Positions 1 to 10,395 of a stretch of DNA of 64,000 nt are shown piece by piece. Origin of the DNA: Dactylonectria macrodidyma (Eukaryota; Ascomycota; Sordariomycetes; Hypocreales; Nectriaceae); assembly GCA_020744425.1 (NCBI GenBank), contig JAGMUV010000001.1:310001-374000 (forward strand). The letters are read 5' to 3'. Position numbers and translations under genes: made by a program. The first letter of the stretch is position 1. Every line of letters starts with the position of its first letter. Under the pieces are notes generated by a model. It searched no databases. It had not been told where the DNA came from and worked only from the letters and a program-made list of their open reading frames with translations.

Positions 1-534
1 GTCGAAGACGCCATCGCTCACGCGACTAGCAAAGGCATCCTACTCTTCGCAGCGGCATCCAACAGCGGCGCGAACCAGGGGCGTACGTTCCCCGCGCGGC
101 ACGAGAATGTGATTTGCATGCACGCGACCGCGGCAGACGATGCGCCCTCCAGGTTCAACCCACGTCCCGACGACAACTACCCGTTGGACAACTTCGCCAC
201 GATCGGCGAGGCGGTCGAGTCGTCCTGGCCGGCGTACATGTGCAACCAGTTGGAAAATGAGTGCTGTCTGGCGTGGAAGTCCGGGACGTCGTATGCCACA
301 CCTGTGGCTGCGGGTATCGCCGCTTTTCTCTTACTGTATGCTGTGCAGAACCTGGACCCTGATAGTGTTGGGCTGTTGCGGAGGCCGCAGGGGTTGAGAG
401 CGGTGCTGAAGGAGCTCTCACTGCCCGTTCAGGGGTATTATTATTTGGGACCTAGGATACACCCTGACCACTTCTTCGGAAGGTCTAAAGAGTATATAAA
501 GCAGAGGCTTGTGGAAATACTCGCACGTAGTTAG
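1..534 (+). CDS. Subtilisin-like serine peptidase (S8), C-terminal part only
   Basis: The open frame runs in from before base 1, so the N-terminus, including the catalytic Asp and His regions, lies outside the window. The visible part starts with a block ending in ASNSG, which carries the oxyanion-hole Asn of S8 peptidases. About 80 residues later comes GTSYATP, which holds the nucleophile Ser, followed by the usual hydrophobic helix. The chain ends about 75 residues further on, with no membrane anchor. There is no sign of a secreted proteinase-K layout. Short S8 domains with this kind of tail are common as one module of large intracellular fungal proteins (ankyrin, NACHT or NLR-like), so a multidomain origin is possible but cannot be seen here. 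The family call is firm and the role is unknown. Confidence 0.85.
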   Translation, partial: VEDAIAHATSKGILLFAAASNSGANQGRTFPARHENVICMHATAADDAPSRFNPRPDDNYPLDNFATIGEAVESSWPAYMCNQLENECCLAWKSGTSYATPVAAGIAAFLLLYAVQNLDPDSVGLLRRPQGLRAVLKELSLPVQGYYYLGPRIHPDHFFGRSKEYIKQRLVEILARS

Positions 535-983
535 CCCGCAATTCTTCAAATTTATAATAACGTAATCAGTCAAGACTTGAGAGCGTCTGAGGGTAACATG
601 TTAGCGAACAAGAGACCCAGGCCGCCAGATAAAGGTCCAAGTCGCGAAGTGGAACGGGGACCTTCCTCGCTATCAACAGCCCAGCCGGTGGCAAATGTAT
701 CGGAGGTCTAAAGTGTACACTACCTCGCAATTCTCTAAGAACCAACGCAACGACATTCTGCGTATGACACAAGATACAGTTTGCAGGTTCAAGATAGCCT
801 TAATATTTGATGTACATTCTTATTCACCTTCCTAGGGCATTCGTACAATTGTTTGTCGGTTTCTGGTTGTGATTGAAGCGAATAGGTCTACCATATGTAA
901 TTTTCTTTACATTGTTTATTGACATGCGTGACCAGCGCCGTCGCAGACCAGCTGGAGGTCAAAACGCGTGACGTATCTTTTTT
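535..983. other. Convergent intergenic region
   Basis: This lies between the stop of the subtilase-like gene and the stop of the minus-strand regulator, so it should hold two 3' untranslated regions. I see no further gene, repeat or RNA. Confidence 0.6.
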
Positions 984-2326
984 TCAAGTTGCTAGAGTGC
1001 CTCCTGGAAGGAAGGCGTGTATGGCAGCGTATCCTTTGTGATATAGCCGTAGGTATGAGCAAATAGAAGGACATTCCACTCTAGCCCTAAGTTCAATCCA
1101 CCATATACTGCGACCTGCTTTTCTGTACCATAGATATAGTAACAACAGCGCAACGGGGTCCTTGTCCCGTAGCAATGATTCAAAAGGGCCATGTATGCTG
1201 CGCGTAAAGACTTCTGTATAGCCTATTGTGACCTGCCAATCAGGGAGGGCTTGGATCTGGGACACCGCGCGGGCGGGCTTGAGATAGGGATTTCCTTCCG
1301 CCGTAGAGGAGTCCTTGAGATGGCACACAGTAGCCAAAGGCCTTGCTATACCATCTATGCCTTTCTCTGGTAGGGGTGAGAGGATTTGAGCGTAGGTCGA
1401 CGCCATGACGGAAAAAATGCTATCCGGCCGTAGCGGGTTGATGATATGCCACATTGACATTTTACCTGTACTCATGCGCAACCACCCAAAATCGGAGGGA
1501 CCAGGGGGGGTTAGAGGCCATGATTCTTCCGGGGTACACGCATCAGGGGTTGAGAAGGACAGGACAGCCAAAGCAGCCGCAGTACCCCAGATTGGATCTT
1601 TATCTTCGGTTTTGATTGGCTCTCTCAACCGTCTGTTGAAGAGAATTGTACTTTGAGACCAGTGATAACACTCTTCTACGGTGCGGCGACCGCCTAGCGA
1701 ATGGTTCAAATGGCGGTCATATGCAAGTGCCACGGCCAGAGAAGCATGCATCAAGAAAGGATGCTATAAAGTGTGTGTTAATGGAGCTCGGATATCGTAA
1801 TGGATGGCGCAGCATGGTTTCTGTCCAAAATAACGGGAACAATATCAACTCGGTAAAACTCACAGCGAAGGCTAGTACCAAGAGTTTGCGATTAACCTCT
1901 GCCATGTTGGCATCATCTGGAGTGATGAGATTTCGTCCTAGATAACGGGTCACAAAATCTTGACATTTCGCGTCCAACTGGTAGGATGTTGATGCATCAG
2001 ATGTCCAGACAGCACTGGTCAGAGGAGGGTGAAGCTCCACGTTTTCTCGGATGTGTACTGTCCTTACTGAGTCATCGGCGACGGGTTGGAGGTCAGAAAC
2101 ATTTGACGAGAAATTACATAATACGCCGAACGAACTACACCTCTTGCAGTGTGGTTTGCCTTCGTCGCACTAGAAGACCAGCAAACATAGGATCAGCTCA
2201 GTGCCTTTCCAGGGGAATGGGAGATTGGCCCACCTTGAGTTTCCTGAGCTTGCAATTTCGGCAGCCAAATCTCGACCTCCGCAAGATTCTGCGCTCCCGA
2301 ATCTCTCTTGGGTAAGTTGATGCCAT
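984..2326 (-). CDS. Zn2Cys6 transcription factor (Upc2-like architecture), 392 aa
   Basis: Three exons give one clean frame: 2326-2234, 2169-1864 and 1763-984, with introns 2233-2170 (GTGGGC to CTAG) and 1863-1764 (GTGAGT to ATAG), both phase 0. The first intron splits the DNA-binding domain. Joined, the cysteines fall at residues 22, 25, 32, 39, 42 and 49 (CX2CX6CX6CX2CX6C), with a basic stretch between the second and third. After a linker, exon 3 opens with HPFLMHASLAVALAYDRHLN. This matches the HPFLLH helix of the regulatory region in Upc2/sterol-regulator-like fungal proteins, and a DPIWGTAAALAVLSF block follows. It is expected to act in the nucleus. The targets are unknown; the divergent SnoaL-like neighbour at 2936 is one candidate. 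The start is the first ATG in frame with the cluster. The protein looks intact. Confidence 0.85.
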
Positions 2327-2935
2327 ACCCGGTTCGATGCCCGATGCTGTGGATAGCTTGAGTGTGGCGGTCTTGGAAGCTAAGCCGTGGTTGGATGCAG
2401 AGAGTAAGTGTGTGTGATTGATCTATCAAGGAATTGGCGGTGCCGTCGTTTGCTATATCGGTTGTTGCCCTACAAATCAGGCGTGAATCGAGACGCGGCC
2501 AAACCCGGGTCCAAATACAGATTATAAATCTCACTAACAGAATGGGTTTCCAAGGCCCAGAGGGAATTATGTCGCGTCTGGGGTGGATTGCCCGCTGACG
2601 CTAACCCTCTTTCGCGTATTGAAGCCTCACGCTAGCTTTGGATCGGGTGCAGAAGCCTGTAATTGGCTAATCTTTCCAACTTGAACCAAAGCCGCCCCTC
2701 TCGTAAAGATGATCTCGCATCAGATGGGTCTTAAATGTATCGACCGCAAGACTCGTAGTCGTGTAGAATCTCCGAGTAAGCGGTTGAGCGTGTATTTAAA
2801 CCCAATGTGATCCCCTTAGAAAGTGCAGGATAATCTCTTCTCATTACCACTGTCCAACATTCTCAATCTCTTTAAGAACCCCATTACCGAGAAACACGGT
2901 CATATTCTTCCTACAAGTGTCTCCCAGTCTGCACC
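2327..2935. other. Divergent promoter region
   Basis: About 600 bp separates the start codons of the minus-strand Zn2Cys6 gene and the plus-strand SnoaL-like gene, so both promoters must lie here. Apart from a TATA-like site near 2793, nothing else is recognisable. Confidence 0.5.
2793..2800 (+). promoter_or_regulatory. TATA-like box for SnoaL-like gene
   Basis: TATTTAAA lies about 135 bp upstream of the ATG at 2936 and is followed by a pyrimidine-rich leader. This is a pattern match only. Confidence 0.35.
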
Positions 2936-3460
2936 ATGGCATCCCTATTCTCCCTCCCTGCGGTCCTCAACCCACCCCTCACCAGCCGTGAGGCCGTGGT
3001 TGACGCACTATACCGCTGCGCCATGGCCTTTGACACAAACGATGCAGCCCTGTTCGACTCAACCTTCATGCCAGACGGCGTGTTCGAGATCAACGGGCGA
3101 GCCATGAACGGGCTGCCTGAGATCCACGCCACAGGGCTCGCTCTCATTTTTAACGTCGACACGACGCACTTTGTCACCAATGTGCGTGTGCACATGCCAA
3201 CGGGAGCGACGAAAGCCGGGGCGGCAGGGGATGAAGCGCACGAAGCTAGCCTGACAGCTACTGTGCTCTCGCAGCACTTCGCCCAAGGGAAGGGTATGGA
3301 GCCTGATCAGAAGGACCTAATGTCGGGTAGCCTGTATCGCGGGGAACTGGTCAGGGACTCGGATGGGTTGTGGAAATTCGCACAGTTGCAAATCAAGTCG
3401 ACCTGGGCGCAGGGTGATTGGAACATCGTTGGTGGAAAATTCAGCGAGACGGAGCAGTAA
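2936..3460 (+). CDS. SnoaL-like (NTF2 fold) protein, 174 aa
   Basis: This is an intact single-exon frame with a good start context (CACCATGG). The N-terminal half reads as the usual helix-cone opening: a REAVVDALYRCAMAFDTND segment, then FMPDGVFEINGRAMNG, then a His-containing HFVTNVRVH strand and a C-terminal LYRGELVRDSDGLWKFAQLQ strand. Proteins of the SnoaL_4 type are small alpha+beta barrels that act as cyclases, isomerases, dehydratases or ligand-binding proteins. The substrate cannot be told from sequence. There is no signal peptide, so it is probably cytosolic. It diverges from a Zn2Cys6 regulator, an arrangement often seen for small metabolic genes, but no other biosynthetic genes surround it. 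Confidence 0.8.
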   Translation: MASLFSLPAVLNPPLTSREAVVDALYRCAMAFDTNDAALFDSTFMPDGVFEINGRAMNGLPEIHATGLALIFNVDTTHFVTNVRVHMPTGATKAGAAGDEAHEASLTATVLSQHFAQGKGMEPDQKDLMSGSLYRGELVRDSDGLWKFAQLQIKSTWAQGDWNIVGGKFSETEQ

Positions 3461-4888
3461 TGAGCGGCCAATTTGCTTTGAGTTGCTTGCCACAAGTATA
3501 TGACAGCTGAAGTCCAAAGTCGTTGCAAGGGCTTTTTGCGGTCTACAATGACAAGTCAGATTTCGTCTTAGTTCAATCACACACGTTAAACCCATAATAC
3601 GAAAACAAGCTCCGCTTGCGATCAGACGCCAATGTGTTCATTGTTTGTTTCGATTCTCGTGGTACCCCCATTGGAGTGTCGTGTACAGTATTCGCTCATA
3701 CTCTCTATCACCGGGCTATTATTTTGGTTGTCACCTTAACCTCCTTCAATCTTCATACCTTTGGGAAGGCCAACTTCTAACCTATCAACCTAGAAGCCTG
3801 CATAACGAATCGTAGTTGTAATATATACAGAATTCCCTAATGTTTCTACGAGAGGATTGTGAGGTGGGTAACCCGTTGATTTCTGGGTTGATAGAGCTAA
3901 CCACTGATATCACACTAGTGGAATTCCTACCCAGACCATTGTTATCATCACTAAAAAACGATAAAAATGACTTGGCGACGCATAGGGGCTGCGACGGTGG
4001 GCTGTGGACATAATATTGCCATCAAACTAATAGAGGCCAGTAATGTAGTGAATTTCATAGGAAATGCAATATTCCATATCGATTTACAGACAGACAGGAG
4101 AAAATCGAAGAGGGATCCGGCGGTTCGTTCTCCTCACTCAAGTCGCGGACCTACCCTGAACCCCGTGTTATCCTGAGAATATTAACAAAATCAACGGAAC
4201 CAGGCTTCCATAAAATATTTCAAAATATATAATACAATTATTGAGGCTATGGTCCTTGGTAGCGCACATTCAGAGGGGGCCAGAGGTTAAACTGTCGAAA
4301 AAAAAAAAAAACCAAATAGTGAATAACAGTGTAAGGGCCCAAAACCCAAGCCCAAGGCAACAGCAACTCAGAATGACTAGAGTTTCTACATATAGTACAA
4401 TGATAAGCCAGAATGGTGTCATAAAATCATACATGATCTGCACTGAGTTGTTAGAGGCGGTGATTTATTCGCAGCCCGGAGCTGAACGCGTGAAGCTTCA
4501 CTGGGGCAGTTTACTGAGGTCGTGTGGTTTTGGGAGGTTTCGTTTATTGTAATAATAGTATTAGAGACGTATTTTCAGTAGCAGCCACCGAGAAGTGAGA
4601 ACGCAATGAAACATGTTAAAGATCTAAGAATGAGATTGTTGGCATCATGGAGGCGCTTGCTCTGGCATGGAGTGGTTGCCTGCTGAGCAAGGTGGCTGTG
4701 CTTTACACAGCCACACACACCTTCACTGATTCTAAAACACCACAGCCTCAACCCTCGGAGCACTTATCCTACCACCTTCATCAATGCATGTTCCATGGGT
4801 TTTCCATCAATCTTTACAAGCTTAATTGTGAATTTAATCAAATAAGTGATTGCTCCTCACAATCATCACAAAGAACCGTCCGGTTCCC
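3461..4888. other. Intergenic region, no gene seen
   Basis: It contains an A14 run at 4298-4311 and a short hairpin at about 3901-3921. The ORFs here are short and without family features. The last 200 bp should be the promoter and leader of the next gene. Confidence 0.5.
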
Positions 4889-6394
4889 ATGTCGCTGTTT
4901 CGGCGCTTTCGAGAGGCCATTTCTACCTCAGAAAACCAAGCCGACTTGGACCCTCACACCTGGCAGTTGCCATCATCATTCTCGACGCCAAAGCCTGGTG
5001 GCAAGCAAACCGTTATCCCGGACCCCAGATTATTTGCCAGTGCCCTCATCCCGAGGGTGCCACAGGCAGGAAATCTCGAGTCTGCACTGGCATATCCAGA
5101 CATTGGCCACGCCGCCGTCCATCTCGCGTTGCTTGAGTGCTTCTGGTCTTTACGCCTTAGCGCCAGCGCGCTGGATATCGAGGTTGACCAGCCGCCGGCA
5201 TACGAAGAGAAACCTCGCACTACCTTGACTACGGCGCCTACTAGTCTCCCCAAGTCGCAAAGATGGAATCTTCTGGTCGACCTCGCCGTCGCGCGTTTCA
5301 CCGCTTGGTGGTCTAACATCGACGACGTGCTGAGACACGCCACTGCGTATGCGCATCACGGCAGTGACAAGGTTGCCGTGCAATTGACCAAGGATTACCT
5401 TCCACCGTTAGATGTTTTACTGGTCTGGTACGCCTTCATGTTGGATGCGGATTCGTATAATCAATGCAGATCTCGAATGCCCCAGATCAATCAGCTGAGC
5501 TTCCCTTGGCCAGCTATCCGCGATGCCATCGACATGGAAAAAATGCAGTTCGAGCTTCCGCGCGGCGCGCAGGCCCTCTTCTCCAACCTGTCGGGGCAGT
5601 CTGCCGATATCCTGACCTATCTCAAGAACCCCCCCGCGTACAGCGACCCAGGCGTGCTGCCAGTCGAAGTGGATCTTGCTGCCGAGGTGAAGAAGTATGA
5701 AAACCTCATTGACAAAGCTCACACGCTGCTATGGATCCGTGCCCCTTCCCTCAAAGGGAGTCTATCAAGAGCGTCTGAAGATTACATGGAGTTCCAGCTA
5801 AGTGGAAAAGCACCTGGGGAGCATCAAGCAGACCTAGCATTTGGTGTCGAGCTACTCTGGCAGACTCATCGACTCTTTCCCAGCCAATACGACATATTCA
5901 TCGATGAAATTGGATCTGGTAAACAGTCTAGCGACGTCAAAAGCCTGGAATCGCAGAGTCACAGTGTCAGCCCAGGTGTAGCAGATTCGCATCTTGAGTC
6001 CGCACAGTGCTTATGCTGGACCTGCGAGCGCATTAGAGACGACATCCCAACATTTGTGCACAGGCCGCCTCCGAGTGCCTCACTCTCTTCTGCAACCCCC
6101 CAAAAAGACACAAAAAGTCAACTCTCTTGCTTATCGCCTGATCAAATCCGCCATATTCAAAATGATTTGGGATTTTACACCGCCGTCGAGGACGCACGCA
6201 GACGCCACAAGACGTTGCCAACGAGGCCGCCCACGGAAGCGGAAAAGGAGGCCGAGAGAAGGGTCAAGGAGAGACAGAAAGAACTCGGATATCTGCCTGG
6301 TCTGAATGAATACGTCGAGGTCTTGCCAGATGGTACACGTAAAATCCGAACGCAGAAGCATTATATTCCATATGGTAAGATGGCAGGCATTTAG
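4889..6394 (+). CDS. GRDP-like / DUF1399-type protein, 501 aa
   Basis: This is a single-exon gene. The frame stays open a little upstream, but the first ATG is at 4889 (MSLFRRF). The order of features fits fungal proteins of the glycine-rich-domain-protein-like (DUF1399) group. An early LALLECFWSLRLSA segment precedes WNLLVDLAVARFTAWW. Then comes the diagnostic LPPLDVLLVWYAFMLD block, and later FGVELLWQTHRLFP, a variant of the family's W-HTH motif. Near residue 395 there is a CLCWTCERIRDD cysteine pair. The tail is strongly charged and ends with a Tyr/Gly-rich stretch. The biochemical function of the family in fungi is not known. No signal peptide or membrane segment is visible. The family call is fairly sure and the role is unknown. 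Confidence 0.7.
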   Translation: MSLFRRFREAISTSENQADLDPHTWQLPSSFSTPKPGGKQTVIPDPRLFASALIPRVPQAGNLESALAYPDIGHAAVHLALLECFWSLRLSASALDIEVDQPPAYEEKPRTTLTTAPTSLPKSQRWNLLVDLAVARFTAWWSNIDDVLRHATAYAHHGSDKVAVQLTKDYLPPLDVLLVWYAFMLDADSYNQCRSRMPQINQLSFPWPAIRDAIDMEKMQFELPRGAQALFSNLSGQSADILTYLKNPPAYSDPGVLPVEVDLAAEVKKYENLIDKAHTLLWIRAPSLKGSLSRASEDYMEFQLSGKAPGEHQADLAFGVELLWQTHRLFPSQYDIFIDEIGSGKQSSDVKSLESQSHSVSPGVADSHLESAQCLCWTCERIRDDIPTFVHRPPPSASLSSATPQKDTKSQLSCLSPDQIRHIQNDLGFYTAVEDARRRHKTLPTRPPTEAEKEAERRVKERQKELGYLPGLNEYVEVLPDGTRKIRTQKHYIPYGKMAGI

Positions 6395-7139
6395 TGCTGA
6401 AATTGTAATTTTCCTGATGTTACCTCTTGATTATAAATGTCGCGAACGGTTGTACTTGATCATTGGTTTTCTCACGAGAACACCATCATTGTTGGCTTTT
6501 TTGAGAGCAGCCACTTCTCGAAGGGACTCCATTTCCGGTTATTAGTAATACGCTGGACACCAGTCCCTTCCAACTCATGGTCATATGGCGCAACGTTCAA
6601 TCGAAACTCCAGGCTTTTACGGCGAGAGTATGTGAGACGCTAGACGGACTTGTTCTGTTCGGTAGTCGTACGTGGCGCCATCCCACTCATTAGTGTCAAG
6701 ACTGTGTGATTGGACGCGAACTGGTGAGAATACGATCTAAGGTTAGCGTGGAATAGAAGATGGGTCAGTGATGCAACCAATTCTGCGCCTCCGGATTTAA
6801 CGGGCATGTGTCGGACTCTTGGTCAATCAATTACACCGAGACGGCACAATGATCGTAGAAGGTGTTGGACGTCTCGATGGACGAAGCTGAGACCACATGA
6901 ACTTTCATCTTGGCAGACGAATACATGCCAATTGCCGGCGCTACGTTTGGTGGCCGAACCCCGATCCTTAACACCGGTAGTATTTCCGTCATAAGCCAGT
7001 TACCTATGCCGCCCGATGCTATAATTCTGATACATAAACCAGTTCACGTCTCCAATAAATCATCAACGCCATTCAACAGGTTTGAATACACTGGAGACTT
7101 GATATTATTCCCCTATCTCTGAACTTCCATCTTTTCACC
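6395..7139. other. Intergenic region, no gene seen
   Basis: This is the 3' flank of the DUF1399-like gene and the promoter of the NmrA-like gene. I see no convincing ORF, repeat or RNA. Confidence 0.5.
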
Positions 7140-8158
7140 ATGTCTTCCAACCCCCTTGAGAGAGTCTGTATTGTCGGCGTAAGAATTCTTTAGTCATCTT
7201 GTCTTACAAGAGAGATGCTAACTTTGAACAGGCTGCTGGCCACATCGGAAAAGCCTTTGCTCAGGCACTCTTGCAGACTGGTAGACACACAGTCACTGCG
7301 TTGACACGCACAAATGGTACCAGTCAGCTCCCCGAAGGAATCCGGGCCGTCAAGGTCGACTATGAAGACGATTCCTCTATAATTGAGGCTCTCAAAGGCC
7401 AGCAGTTTCTTGTCATTACGCTCAGCGTGCAAGCTCCCCAGAATCTCCATGGGCGGATTGCTGCTGCTGCTGCCAAGGCAGGCGTTCCTTATGTCATGCC
7501 GAACGCGTTCGGTTACCCCATTGATAGAGACAATCTCGACGAGGAAGACACTTTTGCTGCTGGAGTTCTCGATCAGGTTGAAGAAGTACAGAGGCTGGGA
7601 ATTTCAACGGTTGTTCTATCCTGTGGAATCTGGTACGAGTGGAGTCTTGCACTCGGGGAACCGTGGTTTGGCTTCACTATTAAGGATCGAAAGGTCACGA
7701 TGTTTGACGATGGAAAGCGAATTCTGACCGTTAGCACATGGGAGCAGTGCGGCCGTGCCCTGGCTGGGCTTCTCAGTCTCCCGCAGTCTGGCGTTAGCAC
7801 TTGCGTCGATGACTTCAAGAACGGCCACGTCCTGATCAACAGTTTCCGCGTATCACAGCGCGATATGCTCGACAGCCTGCACCGTGTCATGGGAACCACA
7901 GACTCAGATTGGGAGATTACGTACGAATCTGTTGAGAAGCGGATGCAAGATGGCGCAGAGGAGTTGAAGAGAGGGGTCCGAACAGGCTTCGCCAAGATAC
8001 TGTATGGTCGTGCATTTCACGTTGACAAACCCAACAGTGATTACGCAGCTACGCGAACAATGGCCAATGGTATTCTGGGGCTTCCAAAAGAGGAGCTGGA
8101 CGACGCCACAAGGAGAGCCGTGAACATGGTTGAGAGCGGTTGGACCCCATTTGCTTAG
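7140..8158 (+). CDS. NmrA / isoflavone-reductase-like NAD(P)-binding protein, 321 aa
   Basis: There are two exons, 7140-7178 and 7232-8158. The intron is a textbook fungal one (GTAAGA donor, TGCTAAC branch point at 7216-7222, AACAG acceptor), phase 0, and it cuts the nucleotide-binding loop. The spliced product begins MSSNPLERVCIVGAAGHIG, giving the Rossmann GxxGxxG pattern at residues 13-19. A RT pair follows for the phosphate of NADPH. Next are an inhibitor-like VITLSVQAPQNLHGRIAAAA segment and VPYVMPNAFGYP, all as in the NmrA-like atypical SDR group that includes isoflavone reductases. These are either reductases of phenolic compounds or redox sensors. No catalytic assignment is possible by eye. 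It is cytosolic and intact. Confidence 0.85.
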
Positions 8159-8562
8159 ACTTACTGCATCAATCTCTTAGATATCAAAATCTTCTGGAAA
8201 CGGCAAATAGGGTAGTAAGTAGTCTTTTAGTTGAAACTCAAACTGCTTTAGACGGAATTTCGAGTAGTGTCCCTCTAAAAACATGATTGCAATGTAAGTA
8301 GGAAGACTGCCTTTATCTTAATTATATTAATAATTAAAGTAAATTTTACTATGATGATATAATTTTATCACTTAATAGTAGTTAATTATGGCACTTTCTT
8401 TTTTTTAAATAATATTTATATTAAGTAATAAAGCAGAGTATTATTATTATAAGTTTAATGAAATTTTGATTATTATCTAGTAAAAAGTAATTAATTTAAA
8501 AGAAGGTATAGAATAAGTTAGCCCTAATAAAATATAAGGCAGCTAGTAATTTATGGGAGAAA
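8159..8562. other. AT-rich low-complexity intergenic block
   Basis: From about 8290 to 8545 the sequence is almost entirely A and T, quite unlike the genes on its left. It marks the left edge of a decayed island and may be a RIP-mutated remnant. No element ends are visible. Confidence 0.6.
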
Positions 8563-8928
8563 CTATGGTTCAGTTTCAACGTCTCTCATATGCATGTTTG
8601 TGCATCCATTTCGCTCTGGCAACTCTTCGAGGTCAATCTTCCTCTTCCATTTCAGATAGCGCTGCCTGTCAGCTACGACGCTTGCCGCATACGGTGCCCG
8701 TGCATCATCGTCGAGGGCCGCGAATCTCTCTTGGAGTATGCTCGAAACCTCACCAAAAGAAGCATCTGGAAACTCGTTGTGAACTTTTTGCCGCTGATCG
8801 TTGCTAAAAAACATATAGGCCGAGAGGTCTCTGCCTGTTGCGTCTGCCGCAATGTCAGTCATGTTACACAGGGTAGGCATTGGAGAGGAGAGGCATTGTA
8901 ATCCCCGCTTTCTCTGTGATTGAGCCAT
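8563..8928 (-). CDS. HMG-box protein (Nhp6-like), possibly a remnant
   Basis: The frame starting at 8928 gives 121 aa. Its core, from about residue 32, reads GRDLSAYMFFSNDQRQKV and later FGEVSSILQERFAALDDDAR and APYAASVVADRQRY. This is a full HMG-box in the order seen in Nhp6-type chromatin proteins (KRGLSAYMFF, a W/F pair, RAPY, KKRY). The usual Trp of the second helix is Phe here. The N-terminal 30 residues do not look like Nhp6 and may be intron or relic sequence. The frame has no stop, but it lies directly downstream of a wrecked peptidase gene on the same strand. It may therefore be a surviving piece of a degraded gene rather than an expressed one. Confidence 0.5.
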   Translation of the reverse strand: MAQSQRKRGLQCLSSPMPTLCNMTDIAADATGRDLSAYMFFSNDQRQKVHNEFPDASFGEVSSILQERFAALDDDARAPYAASVVADRQRYLKWKRKIDLEELPERNGCTNMHMRDVETEP

Positions 8929-9696
8929 TGCGGGTTGCTGGCTAGAAGCCTGTACCTGAATATCGAGGCTCTCTCTCCAAGGCCGTAATCTGACCATACT
9001 GCTGCCATAAGTCTTCGACCGAGTGACCCGTGACTTCTGTCCAGACTGTTGATGCATCCAACGGACGGTTATTTATTGTGTGGATGATGCCCCGGATAGT
9101 GCCCTCGCTAAAGCGTTTTTCGACATATTCTAGGAAATAGGCCGTGTAATAATAGCCATCGTCCTAGCCACTGTCTGCGTCCTCATTCCAGAACTCCGAT
9201 GCCAGACCAGCCCGGATCCGCACCCAGTCGGCGATGCCTTCGATGAAACCTGTCGAGATCTGATTGCTCTAGCTATAGGCCACGCAGTGGACCATATGAT
9301 GGGTTATAAGGCCAGTAAACTCTTTGGTCACCGTCGGGCCTTCAAATAGCATTGTAATGTAGCTGATGGAAAGCTCGATGACTCTGTGGTCCTGGCCCAG
9401 CTCCCCTTCGAGCAGCTAGCGATTTCAGGCATTTCCGTAAGGATGAGTGTTATTGAGCGTGTTGGCGGTAGAGAAGGCGGTAAATAGAGGAGCTGAAGAA
9501 CGTTCTTCGCAGCTGTAGTCATGCAATCTGCAACGTTGAACATATTCAGGAACTGTTTTGTGCTGCAGTGGTTGAGATCGCGAATCTCAAACCGGAGCTC
9601 AGGCAGCTGGAGATCCTGAAGGCGCTGATCGCACATGTCCCTGCAGGCTCGCGGTGGCTCATCCGCGCCGTGAGCCATTGCCAGCAAGCTCTGCAA
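8929..9696 (-). pseudogene. Basic secretory protein (BSP) family metallopeptidase, degenerate
   Basis: Read on the minus strand, 9696 to about 9420 gives LPELRFEIRDLNHCSTKQFL, then ITLILTEMPEIA. After a frame change near 9420 the reading continues with IELSISYI, THHMVHC, FIEGIADWVRIRAGL, YYYTAYFLEYVEKR and LDASTVWTEVTGHSVEDLW. This is the complete motif order of the BSP (plant and bacterial peptidase) family. At least three stop codons interrupt it; one, in DSG-stop-DDGYYY, sits where Trp or a similar residue is expected. The zinc motif, normally HExxH, is HHxxH, so the catalytic Glu is lost. It is a dead secreted-peptidase gene. The N-terminal signal region was not found. Confidence 0.75.
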
Positions 9697-10395
9697 GTAA
9701 AGGAGTCAAGCGAATGCGTTGAATGACCACATGAGGTGGATATTCCTTAAACGAACTTGGCGAGGAAAGTTTCTGATTTCTTCAGGTGAGGTTTGGCAGG
9801 AGTAGTTTGGTGATTCACGATGTTGATGCTGCACATCTCACGGCGTTTTGAATGCACGTGTTAGTCAGCCGGGTCAATTTCTATCCACAGACTTAAATGC
9901 CAGAAGGGCTGCCCCTACCAATGGTGTCACGTCCTAAGGCGTCCTAACAAGCGCAGACATTATTACGTGGAGTTTTAAAGGAGCTACAGTTAATTAAATA
10001 ATACATATAATAAGTAAGTAAATTACTTTTCGCTAACTTACTATTAATATAAAATACCAAATAAAACTAAGTTATAATAAAGTAACGGCGTAGTGACGAC
10101 CAAGGCCCAAGAGTTTCTTCGAGGGGTAATAAAGACGGTGAAGAAGTACTGGGCACTACGAACGGGTGAGAAGGCGAAGCAGGTGATGGAAGTTATTAGT
10201 TTGTTAGAACCCTAGATTGCCAACCTCTGCATCATGACTGACTGGGATATCTCCATTTTTGACGAAGATGATCCTATGGATGAAGATATGGATACGTTAG
10301 GATGAGGTTGGGGATTTTATAGTCTAGCATTTTGTAGGCTTTCTAGTTTATAGCTATTATTGATTGCATCCTTATACTAATAACTACTCGTTCTT
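9697..10395. other. Decayed intergenic region with AT-rich block
   Basis: About 9990-10080 is strongly AT-rich. From 10082 to 10305 the plus strand reads as a coding-like stretch (EFLRGVIKTVKKYWALRTGE, then one stop, then an acidic DEDDPMDEDMDTLG tail). It looks like the 3' end of an unknown gene or element, but I cannot name it. Confidence 0.4.

Noticed and set aside
8563..9057. A 164-residue reading of the HMG-box ORF starting at 9057
   Set aside because: Its first 43 residues are a shadow of the BSP peptidase sequence in another frame, so the later start at 8928 was preferred.
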